Assembly (NCBI RefSeq): GCF_025628895.1
Contig: NZ_JAOTJC010000006.1
Span: forward strand, 252,733 to 316,732
Reading direction: 5' to 3'
Source of the DNA: Alteromonas salexigens
GTDB taxonomy: Bacteria; Pseudomonadota; Gammaproteobacteria; Enterobacterales; Alteromonadaceae
Length of the DNA stretch: 64,000 bases
Shown: in pieces, positions 8,761 through 16,619 of the stretch
Numbering within the stretch: position 1 is the stretch's first letter
Layout: each line of letters opens with the position of its first letter
Position numbers and translations under genes: made by a program
The notes under the pieces: generated by a model
The model's input: the letters and a program-made list of their open reading frames with translations, nothing else
What the model was told of the DNA's origin: nothing
Database searches by the model: none

Positions 8761-9069
8761 TTACACTCTGACAACCGAGTTTTCTTCAAGGCTTACCGGT
8801 GAAGGCTTATAGCCGTCTGCTTCCCAGTCGTTTTCCCATGCCTTGCCGTCCAGTACGTAGCGAAACTGGTACTCGTTGTTTGCTTCCAGGTTGACGGTCT
8901 GGGTAAAGTCGCCATTTTTCAGTCTTCTCATCGGCGTGGAAGATAAATCCCAGCCATTGAAATCGCCTACCAGAATGGCAGAACTGGCATCTTTGGCGGC
9001 CTGGGCGGGTAGCCGGAAGGTGACTTTACATACCGGTTTAGATTTCAGATATTGTTTTTTCAGACTCAT
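8761..9069 (-). CDS. Isoamylase N-terminal/CBM48-like glycogen-binding domain protein
   Basis: A 102-residue protein made of a single early-set beta-sandwich of the CBM48/AMPK glycogen-binding type. The signature is ILVGDFNGWDLSSTPMRRL followed by YQFRYVLDGKAWENDWEAD, as in branching enzymes and AMPK beta subunits. It has no catalytic domain and no signal peptide, so it is probably a cytoplasmic carbohydrate-sensing or scaffold protein. Stand-alone versions of this length are common in marine gammaproteobacteria. It is convergent with etfA and shares no obvious operon. Confidence 0.8.
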   Translation of the reverse strand: MSLKKQYLKSKPVCKVTFRLPAQAAKDASSAILVGDFNGWDLSSTPMRRLKNGDFTQTVNLEANNEYQFRYVLDGKAWENDWEADGYKPSPVSLEENSVVRV

Positions 9070-9435
9070 GGTTTCCTCTTGACGACCTCGGTGTAATAAA
9101 ATTACATAATAAGTTTAAATAATCACCAGTTTTGGACGAATTTGCAATAGTTTTGTACTAAAATTACTTGAAAACATGTCTGGTATTTGCCCGCCGAAAC
9201 TTCAGTGCTTCTCCTAAAGGCAGGTAAGCAGCCTAAGCGTGCCTACAGTAACTGACTGAATATAGGCATGTTCTTTTCAGTAAAACCCGTTAACAATTCT
9301 TACAAACTATCCTGAGCAGTCTGCTGATAAAGCAGTTACACTAGCGTTGCATAATAAAAATAGTCCGAGAGTGGCGGGGCGTAAAGGTATGCATCTGACC
9401 TTTTTGCATTACCGCTATTCTGTTTTCGCTAAGGG
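9070..9435. other. Intergenic region upstream of the RND operon
   Basis: These 366 bases separate the CBM48 protein (leftward) from the RND efflux operon (rightward) and must hold both promoters. The left third is AT-rich. A small hairpin CTGCT-GATAA-AGCAG lies near 9320-9335. I see no confident gene, promoter pair or known regulatory motif. Confidence 0.4.
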
Positions 9436-9441
9436 ATGGGA

Positions 9442-10665
9442 ATGAAAAATACACTAATCAAAGCAGGCATACCGCTGCTCATTTTACTGGTTGCTATAGG
9501 CGTGGCCTCTGCCATGATTATGTCGAAAGAGCCCCCTGAGCAACAACCTGTAGAAGATAAAGCGTTTCTGGTTGATGCCACAGCGGTGTCCAGCCAGCCA
9601 GTTACCTTTAAAGTCCGGTCCCAGGGCAATGTAGTTCCTAAAAATCAAACCAGTCTCAGTGCGCAGGTGAGTGGCAAAGTAGAGTCGCTATCTGAGCAGT
9701 TTGTAGTGGGGGGCATGGTTCGGAAAGGCGATGTTCTGGCGACCCTGGAGCAACAGGATTACCTTACCGATGTAAAACTGGCGGAAGCAGAGCTGGCCCA
9801 GGCAAAAGCAGCCCTCCAGGAAGAAATTGCCCGCGGTAAAGTTGCCGAGTCCGAGTGGAAGTCGGTGAATAGTGTGGTGCCACCGGAGTTAGGTTTACGT
9901 AAGCCTCAACTGGCCCGTGAGCAAGCTAATGTAAAGGCGGCAGAAGCCAAACTTGAGCGAGCGCAGCGCAATCTTTCCCGCACCCGGATCACGGCGCCCT
10001 ACGATGGATTAGTGGTGTCCCGTAATATTGATTTAGGTCAGTTTGTGAGTACCGGCATGGCCATTGGTTCGGTATACGCCACTGATGTGGCTGAAGTCCG
10101 TTTGCCGGTTACCGATAGCGATCTGGCATTTCTGGACTTACAGCAAAGCAAGCGCCAACAGGGCAATGTGACACTGACCGCGTCGGTGGCAGGCAAAACT
10201 CACACCTGGACCGGCTCATTAGTACGTACCGAAGGGATCCGCGACAGTGCCAGCCGGGTAGTGTACGTCATCGTAGAAGTCGTCGACCCCTATCTGCGGG
10301 ACTCGGACGAAGAGGGTGTCGCGTTGCAATTTGGTCAGTTTGTTGAGGCCAGCATCACGGGTACCAGGACCGAAGATTTGATTGTTTTGCCGCGCACCAC
10401 ACTGCGTTTGGATAACACCGTGCTGGTGGTGGAAGAAGGACGCGAATTAGCTATTAAGCCAGTCGATGTGTTGCGAACCAGCGCTGACAGCGTGTACTTG
10501 TCGGATGGCCTGGACGACGGTGATCTGGTGATAATGAGCGCGGTCCCGAATCCTTACAATGGTATGAAGGTACGTCTGCCTGGTGACGAACCCGTGTTGC
10601 CCCCGGAAGCAGAAAACGATAAAGCTGAAGACACTGAACGGGTGGAGCAGGAGGCATCAGAATGA
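9442..10665 (+). CDS. RND efflux periplasmic adaptor (membrane fusion protein)
   Basis: An about 407-residue adaptor that would bridge an RND pump to an outer-membrane channel. An N-terminal membrane anchor (LLILLVAIGVASAM) is followed by the barrel/lipoyl half VSGKVESLSEQFVVGGMVRKGD, a helical hairpin rich in Ala, Glu and Lys, then the second lipoyl half ITAPYDGLVVSRNIDLGQFV, and beta-barrel and membrane-proximal domains. I prefer ATG at 9442: AAGGG at 9431-9435 is correctly spaced for it, whereas it would abut the upstream ATG at 9436. The acidic C-terminal tail (EAENDKAEDTERVEQEASE) is low complexity. It overlaps the transporter gene by four bases. The export substrate is unknown. Confidence 0.93.
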   Translation: MKNTLIKAGIPLLILLVAIGVASAMIMSKEPPEQQPVEDKAFLVDATAVSSQPVTFKVRSQGNVVPKNQTSLSAQVSGKVESLSEQFVVGGMVRKGDVLATLEQQDYLTDVKLAEAELAQAKAALQEEIARGKVAESEWKSVNSVVPPELGLRKPQLAREQANVKAAEAKLERAQRNLSRTRITAPYDGLVVSRNIDLGQFVSTGMAIGSVYATDVAEVRLPVTDSDLAFLDLQQSKRQQGNVTLTASVAGKTHTWTGSLVRTEGIRDSASRVVYVIVEVVDPYLRDSDEEGVALQFGQFVEASITGTRTEDLIVLPRTTLRLDNTVLVVEEGRELAIKPVDVLRTSADSVYLSDGLDDGDLVIMSAVPNPYNGMKVRLPGDEPVLPPEAENDKAEDTERVEQEASE

Positions 10666-13600
10666 GTCGCATCGACACAAAGCATGGTGTCATCGCCTGG
10701 TTCGCCCGCAATCACGTAGCTGCAAACCTGTTAATGTGGTTGCTGCTGGTTGGCGGCGTGTTTGGCGCAATTGGCATTCAAAAGCAAATCTTTCCTACTT
10801 TCGATATTAATATCGTCAATGTAAGAGTCCCTTATCTGGGCGCGGCGCCCCAGGAAGTGGAGGAGGGCGTTATTCTCAAAGTAGAGGAAGCCGTTAAAAA
10901 CCTCGAGGGGATCAAGCAAATTACCTCTACTGCCGTAGAAGGCATGGGCACCGTGCGCATCGAAGCCGAAGAAGACTACGATGTGCAATCGCTGCTGGAC
11001 GAAGTAAAAGTACAGGTAGATGCCATACCGAGTTTTCCGGGTAATACCGAAAAGCCGGTGGTGTACCGTCAAAAAATTCAGCAGGACGTGATCTGGCTGT
11101 CTGTATACGGGGATGCTTCTGAGCGCGAATTAAAAGAGTTCGCGAAAGATATGCGCGAGGATATTGCCAACCTGCCGGGTATTTCCAGCGTGCAGGTGGT
11201 AGGCGACCGGGATTACGAGATTTCAATAGAACTGGCAGAAGAAGATCTGCAACGTTACAACCTGACGTTCTCCGATGTGGTGACGCGCTTACGACAGTCG
11301 AGCGTAGACTTACCAGGCGGCTCAATTCGCACGGAGAATGGCGACATCTTATTGCGGACAAAGGGCCAGGCTTATACCGGCTGGGACTTTGCCCAGCTAG
11401 TGCTACTGGTAGATGCCAGCGGTACCCGTGTCACCTTAGGCGACGTGGCTTATATTAACGATGGCTTTGTTGAAACGAACCAGTATGCCCTGTTTGATGG
11501 CAAACCCGCGATCAGCTTGCGGGTACAGGCGGTAGGTGACCAAAACGCCCTGGAAATTTCCCGGCAGGTAAATGGCTACATCGACAATGCCAAGAAAAGC
11601 TTTCCTGACCATATCAACGCCGACACCTGGGGTGACAGTTCGTTTTATCTGGCTGATCGTCTCAACATGATGCTGGAAAACATGTTTTTTGGTGCCTTGC
11701 TGGTGTTCATTGTGTTGTCGTTGTTCCTCAAACTGAAGCTGGCATTCTGGGTGATCGTGGGGTTACCGGTGTGTTTTCTGGGGACATTGCTGATCTTGCC
11801 GATTGATATGCTGGGCGTGTCTATAAACCTGCTGAGCCTGTTCGCATTTATTCTGGTACTCGGGATTGTGGTAGACGATGCCATCATCATGGGCGAGTCA
11901 GCTTATTCAGAGATAGATAAAAAAGGCCACAGTACCGACAACGTCATTGCTGGCGTGAAAAAGGTCGCCATGCCGGCCACGTTCGGGGTATTGACGACCA
12001 TTGCGGCGTTTACGCCCATGCTGATGGTTTCCGGGCCCTTTGGGGTCATTTGGAAAACCATCGGTCTGGTGGTCATCGTATGTCTGGTCTTTTCGCTGAT
12101 TGAGTCAAAGCTTATTCTGCCTGCGCACTTGGTGCACATGAAACTGAAGCCTTACGATCCGACCAAAGCCAATCGCCTGCAACGGTTCCGGGATTTTTTC
12201 AGCGAAGGGATCAAGCGCTTTATCAGCAACACCTATGCGCCGTTTTTGGAAAAAGCCATTCGCAATCGTTACACCACCCTGGCAATGTTCATGGCCATGC
12301 TGATCCTCACCATCGGGTTGTTTGGCGGCGGCATAGTAAGGTTTGTGTTTTTCCCGAATATCCCCAGCGACTTTATGATGGCCACGGTAGAGCTTGAGCC
12401 TGGCTCGTCATTACAGCAGCGGGATGCAGCTATTACCACGCTGCGGGAAGCGCTGGATCGCATGGATTCCGAACTGGAAGAAGAAACCGGCTATGGTGTG
12501 GTGAAGCATTCTATTGCCTACGACAATGGCTTGCTCAGTGGCCAGGTATTCGTAGAGTTAACGAAAGGGGAAACCCGGGAACTCGCCGACTTTGAAATTC
12601 ATCAGCGTTGGCGGGACGAGGTGCCGGAGATTCCTGGAGTGAAGTCGTTTGATATTGGCTCCCCCGGAGGCCCGGGCGGTGGCTCTGATCTCAGTTTCGA
12701 ATTCAACTCCGCGGATATCGATGCCTTACGCAGTATCAGCAATGACTTAAAAAACCGGTTGGCTGCTTACAGCGGTGTTACGGATATCAACGACACCTTC
12801 TCAGGCGGTAGTGATGAAATTCAGCTCTCTCTGAAACCTCAGGCAGAAGCTTCCGGGATTTCTTTGCAGCAGCTGGGACAGCAGGTGCGCTATGGATTTT
12901 ATGGTGCTGAAGTACAGCGTATCCAGCGAGATGAAGAAGAAATAAAGGTTATGGTGCGGTATCCCGAAGCACAGCGTAACAGCGTGGAGCATCTTGAAAC
13001 CATGCGTATCCGTACCCCCAGTGGCGAGGAAATCCCTTTTGAAGAAGTGGGTGAAATCACACTGGGAGAAGGCTTCGATACCATTGTCAGGGTGGACGGT
13101 GCACGCTCCGTAACGGTTACTGCGAAAGTAGATAAAGACGCCTTAGATCCAGGTGAAATTACCCGGGAAGTTATCGAAGACGTGATGCCGGATCTTCTTG
13201 AACGCTATCCAAGTGTTAGCTTTGAGTTGCAGGGCAATTCCCGGGAACAACAGGAAGCCATGGCCGGGCTGCTAAAAGGGCTGTTATTTGCTCTGTTTGC
13301 CATTTATGCGCTGCTGGCAATTCCGCTGAAATCCTATTCGCAGCCGCTGATCATCATGTCAGTGATACCCTTTGGGGTGGTGGGAGCCATTATTGGCCAC
13401 CTGGCATTCGACATGGCTGTTAGTGTGTTGTCTATCTGCGGCATTATCGCGTTGTCAGGGGTGGTGGTTAACGACAGCTTGATCATGGTGGATTTCGTTA
13501 ACCGTGCCCGCAGTGAAGGACACTCCCTCAGAGAAGCGGCCATCAGTGCAGGTACACAACGGTTCAGAGCAATTATCCTGACCTCGCTGACTACCTTTAT

Positions 13601-13820
13601 GGGGTTGATGCCTATCGTGTTTGAACGCAGTCTGCAGGCGCAGATTGTTATTCCTATGGCAATCTCGCTGGCCTTCGGGATTTTATTCGCGACGGTTATC
13701 ACCCTGCTGTTGGTCCCCTCGTTATACGTCATACTGGATGATATTAAGGGCGTATTTCGGCGGAAGCCGCCCGCGGCCCGCACTAATAACGACACACTCT
13801 CACAAGGACAGTCATCATGA
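10662..13820 (+). CDS. RND efflux transporter, inner-membrane permease
   Basis: A 1052-residue proton-driven RND permease of the AcrB/MexB superfamily. Membrane helix 1 follows a short cytoplasmic start (HVAANLLMWLLLVGGVFG). Two large periplasmic loops precede the helix bundles. LGIVVDDAIIMGE in the first half is the conserved helix-4 motif with paired Asp of the proton relay, and ALSGVVVNDSLIMVDFVNRAR is its counterpart in the second half. It differs from classical AcrB in the first loop and belongs with the large environmental group of permeases of unknown substrate. Four-base overlaps join it to the adaptor upstream and a peptidase downstream; there is no outer-membrane channel gene here. 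Confidence 0.94.
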   Translation: MSRIDTKHGVIAWFARNHVAANLLMWLLLVGGVFGAIGIQKQIFPTFDINIVNVRVPYLGAAPQEVEEGVILKVEEAVKNLEGIKQITSTAVEGMGTVRIEAEEDYDVQSLLDEVKVQVDAIPSFPGNTEKPVVYRQKIQQDVIWLSVYGDASERELKEFAKDMREDIANLPGISSVQVVGDRDYEISIELAEEDLQRYNLTFSDVVTRLRQSSVDLPGGSIRTENGDILLRTKGQAYTGWDFAQLVLLVDASGTRVTLGDVAYINDGFVETNQYALFDGKPAISLRVQAVGDQNALEISRQVNGYIDNAKKSFPDHINADTWGDSSFYLADRLNMMLENMFFGALLVFIVLSLFLKLKLAFWVIVGLPVCFLGTLLILPIDMLGVSINLLSLFAFILVLGIVVDDAIIMGESAYSEIDKKGHSTDNVIAGVKKVAMPATFGVLTTIAAFTPMLMVSGPFGVIWKTIGLVVIVCLVFSLIESKLILPAHLVHMKLKPYDPTKANRLQRFRDFFSEGIKRFISNTYAPFLEKAIRNRYTTLAMFMAMLILTIGLFGGGIVRFVFFPNIPSDFMMATVELEPGSSLQQRDAAITTLREALDRMDSELEEETGYGVVKHSIAYDNGLLSGQVFVELTKGETRELADFEIHQRWRDEVPEIPGVKSFDIGSPGGPGGGSDLSFEFNSADIDALRSISNDLKNRLAAYSGVTDINDTFSGGSDEIQLSLKPQAEASGISLQQLGQQVRYGFYGAEVQRIQRDEEEIKVMVRYPEAQRNSVEHLETMRIRTPSGEEIPFEEVGEITLGEGFDTIVRVDGARSVTVTAKVDKDALDPGEITREVIEDVMPDLLERYPSVSFELQGNSREQQEAMAGLLKGLLFALFAIYALLAIPLKSYSQPLIIMSVIPFGVVGAIIGHLAFDMAVSVLSICGIIALSGVVVNDSLIMVDFVNRARSEGHSLREAAISAGTQRFRAIILTSLTTFMGLMPIVFERSLQAQIVIPMAISLAFGILFATVITLLLVPSLYVILDDIKGVFRRKPPAARTNNDTLSQGQSS

Positions 13821-15946
13821 ACCGAATAACCGGCTTCACCATCGCGGCGCTCAGTTTAAGCGGTGCGTTTCTGCAAGGATGTAGCAGTGCAGACAATGCA
13901 CCGGCTAAACCTGACACCAGCTTCACCTATCCCGAAACCCCAAAAGTGGAGCAGCAGGACGCCTACCACGGGGCAAACGTCAGCGATCCGTACCGCTGGC
14001 TGGAAGCGATGAATAGCGATGCAGTGAAAGCATGGGTAGGGAAGCAAAATGCACTGGCGCGTCCTTTTCTGGAATCGCTGCCTACCCGAGTGCAGTATAA
14101 AGAGCGCATTACCACGTTGTGGGATTACGAAAAGTACCGGGTACCTTTTTTCAAGGGCGGTAAATTCTTTTATTCTCACAACAATGGTCTGCAAAATCAG
14201 TACGTGTTGTTTGTAGCCAGCAGTCCTGATGGCGAGCCGCAGGTTCTTATCGATCCTAACACCTTCAGTGAAGACGGCACGGTCTCCATGGCGGAATACG
14301 AAATCAGTCCACGGGCAAATAAAGTTGCCTATATGACCTCCGATGGCGGTTCAGACTGGAAAACCATTCGTGTCCGTGACATCAATACGTTTGAAGAGAG
14401 TGAGGAAACGCTGGCAGGCGTGAAGTTCACCAACATCAGCTGGCTTCCTGATGAAAGCGGCTTTTATTACTCTCGCTACCCAAAAAATGCAGCCGGTGAG
14501 TGGGATGATAAGCAGTCGGTCAGTATCTACTTTCACAAACTGGGTAGCGAGCAGAACGAAGACCGCCAGGTTTTCGCGTTTGCGAATGAACCCAAATGGG
14601 CGCCGTATCCGGTGGTGATCGGTGATGGCAGCACCATGCTCATTATCGTTAATGAAGGTTTTGATTCAAATGCCGTGTATACCTATGATTTGACAGCGCC
14701 AGACAGTACACCTAAGCCTGTCTTTGATAAGTGGGACGGGTTGTACGACTTTATTGATATGCACGGTAGTGAGTTGCTTTTCCTGACCAACCATGATGCG
14801 CCGAGCAGCAAAGTCATCGCGTATGATTTGCATGGCGGTACCGTGCGGGATGTCATCCCTGCCACCGACGCGACACTGGATGACGCGGCATTGCTGGATG
14901 GTAAGCTGGTTGCCCAGTATATTCGGAACGTGAAGTCTGAGGTAGCCGTTTATGATCTTCAGGGAAACAAACTGCACGACATCGCCATGCCGGGGATTGG
15001 CAGTGTTGAAGGTTTTTATGATGACAAATCCAGTCAGAAAACCTATTACAAGTTAACCAGTTATACCAATCCCGGCGCTATCTACGAGCATGATTTAAGC
15101 GCCGCAGAGTCGCAGTTATATAAAGCGATATCGGTGCCGGCAGACCTGGACAAGTTTGAACTCCGGCAGGTATTTTATACCAGCAAAGATGGCACGCAGG
15201 TGCCCATGTTTATCGTGCACCAGCGCGGACTTGAATTAGATGGTTCACACAAAACCTTGTTATACGGTTACGGCGGCTTCAACGTCAGCCTGATGCCCAG
15301 GTATTCGGCTACCCGCATGGCGTGGGTGGAGCAAGGCAACGTGCTCGCTATCGCAAATTTGCGGGGTGGGGGCGAATATGGGCAGGCCTGGCATAAGGCC
15401 GGCACGCGGCTACAAAAGCAGAACGTATTTGATGACTTCATTGCGGCGGGCGAATACCTGATAGATAACGGTTATACCACTTCCTCGCGACTGGCGATCC
15501 AAGGCGGCAGCAACGGCGGATTATTGGTGGGAGCGGCCATTACCCAGCGTCCGGATCTGTTTGGCGCGGCGCTTCCGGCGGTAGGTGTGCTGGATATGCT
15601 GAGATACCATACCCCAAATGCTAACGCGCGGGCATGGTCCACTGACTATGGTCTGAGTGAAAACGCCGATGAGTTTGATGCGCTGTATGCATACTCACCG
15701 GTGCATAATACCGTAGCAGGGGAATGTTATCCGGCTACGCTTATTACCACCGGCGACCATGATGATCGCGTGGTGCCCTGGCACAGCTACAAATTCGCCG
15801 CAGTGTTGCAGCGGGATCAGGGGTGTAGCAACCCGGTGTTGCTACGGGTAGAAACCCGGGCGGGGCATGGCGCGGGCACACCCACCTGGATGCGTATTGA
15901 GAGTTATGCCGATCAATGGGCATTTCTGGAAGCGGCCTTGCAATAA
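13817..15946 (+). CDS. Prolyl oligopeptidase family S9A lipoprotein
   Basis: A 709-residue serine peptidase that would cut short peptides after proline. The N-terminus is a lipoprotein signal with lipobox LQGC (Cys22), so the enzyme is membrane-anchored outside the cytoplasm. A seven-bladed propeller domain follows (PYRWLEAMNSDAVKAWV near the start, FTNISWLPDESGFYYSRYP). The C-terminal alpha/beta-hydrolase domain carries the nucleophile motif GGSNGG, the Asp in DHDDRVVPWHSYKF and the His in RAGHGAG. Its ATG overlaps the RND permease stop by four bases, a close coupling between a peptidase and an efflux pump. Confidence 0.93.
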   Translation: MNRITGFTIAALSLSGAFLQGCSSADNAPAKPDTSFTYPETPKVEQQDAYHGANVSDPYRWLEAMNSDAVKAWVGKQNALARPFLESLPTRVQYKERITTLWDYEKYRVPFFKGGKFFYSHNNGLQNQYVLFVASSPDGEPQVLIDPNTFSEDGTVSMAEYEISPRANKVAYMTSDGGSDWKTIRVRDINTFEESEETLAGVKFTNISWLPDESGFYYSRYPKNAAGEWDDKQSVSIYFHKLGSEQNEDRQVFAFANEPKWAPYPVVIGDGSTMLIIVNEGFDSNAVYTYDLTAPDSTPKPVFDKWDGLYDFIDMHGSELLFLTNHDAPSSKVIAYDLHGGTVRDVIPATDATLDDAALLDGKLVAQYIRNVKSEVAVYDLQGNKLHDIAMPGIGSVEGFYDDKSSQKTYYKLTSYTNPGAIYEHDLSAAESQLYKAISVPADLDKFELRQVFYTSKDGTQVPMFIVHQRGLELDGSHKTLLYGYGGFNVSLMPRYSATRMAWVEQGNVLAIANLRGGGEYGQAWHKAGTRLQKQNVFDDFIAAGEYLIDNGYTTSSRLAIQGGSNGGLLVGAAITQRPDLFGAALPAVGVLDMLRYHTPNANARAWSTDYGLSENADEFDALYAYSPVHNTVAGECYPATLITTGDHDDRVVPWHSYKFAAVLQRDQGCSNPVLLRVETRAGHGAGTPTWMRIESYADQWAFLEAALQ

Positions 15947-16106
15947 CAAAACCACGCAGGTCAGCCTCGCCGGAGGCTGACCGCATTTTCCACTTTATCT
16001 CTTCGAACATCTGCGTGTAGCTAAATTCCTCCTTCGATCCACCCTTTGCATGAGTTAGTCGCGTGAGAGCCGGGCATGGGGTTTGAATAAAAATCATACG
16101 AATTAC
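15947..16106. other. Spacer between the peptidase and the SOS gene
   Basis: A short gene-free stretch downstream of the peptidase. CAGCCTCGCCGGAGGCTGAC near 15962-15981 is an imperfect GC-rich hairpin but lacks a T tract directly after it, so it is at best a weak terminator for the RND operon. Confidence 0.35.
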
Positions 16107-16134
16107 TTGATAAGCCGATAATCCTGAATATACT
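16107..16134 (+). promoter_or_regulatory. Sigma-70 promoter of the SOS-controlled gene
   Basis: TTGATA (16107-16112) and TATACT (16129-16134) each match the sigma-70 boxes at 5 of 6 positions, with a 16-base spacer. The LexA operator overlaps the end of the -10 box and the expected start point, exactly where repressor would block polymerase. Confidence 0.65.
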
Positions 16135-16150
16135 GTGTATATATACAGTA
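16131..16150. promoter_or_regulatory. LexA operator (SOS box)
   Basis: The 20 bases TACTGTGTATATATACAGTA contain CTGT-N8-ACAG and differ by one base from the classical gammaproteobacterial consensus TACTGTATATATATACAGTA. It lies 17 bases upstream of the next start codon and over a good promoter. This is as strong a LexA site as can be called by eye. Confidence 0.9.
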
Positions 16151-16167
16151 TTTGGTTTGGAGGGATT

Positions 16168-16533
16168 ATGGATACCGGCATCAAGAAACTCGATAAACTA
16201 TTTTCCGAGCACGGGGTGTTAACCGACAGTGGCACCAACGGCTTTCAGTCAGTGACTGCGCTAAGAAACGCAGATCCTAAGATGCTTACCATGAAGTTGC
16301 CGTACTGTATGTATCAGCGTGTCATGGCACTAAAGTCCGGCCAGATATTGCATTATCATCACTTTTATCTGAAATACCGGCAGGCAAGACTGGCGAGTTA
16401 CCTGATAACACCTGACGGTAAAATTGTGGAGCAGGTAGATTATCAGCGGGACAGTAAATCGGTGCAGGCGTGTAAGAAAATTGCAGGTTACCTGACAGAA
16501 GCTTATTCATCCCACCGTCAACTGGCAGCTTAA
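16168..16533 (+). CDS. SOS-regulated protein of unknown function
   Basis: A 121-residue soluble basic protein that I do not recognise. ATG at 16168 is favoured over an in-frame ATG at 16135, because that one lies inside the LexA operator and because GGAGGG stands just before 16168. Visible traits: a short helical start (DTGIKKLDKLFSEHG), a middle with MKLPYCMYQRVMALKSGQ, an aromatic stretch HYHHFYLKYRQARLASYL, and a basic helical end. There is no signal peptide, membrane segment or known catalytic motif. The gene is monocistronic, ended by a strong terminator. Direct LexA control implies a role in the DNA-damage response, such as a checkpoint or mutagenesis accessory, but that is inference. 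Confidence 0.85.
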   Translation: MDTGIKKLDKLFSEHGVLTDSGTNGFQSVTALRNADPKMLTMKLPYCMYQRVMALKSGQILHYHHFYLKYRQARLASYLITPDGKIVEQVDYQRDSKSVQACKKIAGYLTEAYSSHRQLAA

Positions 16534-16578
16534 TGGAATTACGATGCCCACTATTCCGGACGGGTTAGCGGTAATAAA

Positions 16579-16600
16579 AAAGGCGCCAAGCGGCGCCTTT
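16579..16600. terminator. Bidirectional terminator between the SOS gene and the TonB receptor
   Basis: AAAGGCGCC (16579-16587) pairs with GGCGCCTTT (16592-16600) around AAGC. It is flanked by A on one side and T on the other and sits between convergent genes. Confidence 0.85.
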
Positions 16601-16619
16601 GTGGACGATGGACTAAGAC

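Noticed and set aside
16135-16167. ATG at 16135 as start of the SOS gene
   Set aside because: It falls inside the LexA operator and before the expected transcription start; the ribosome site fits 16168.
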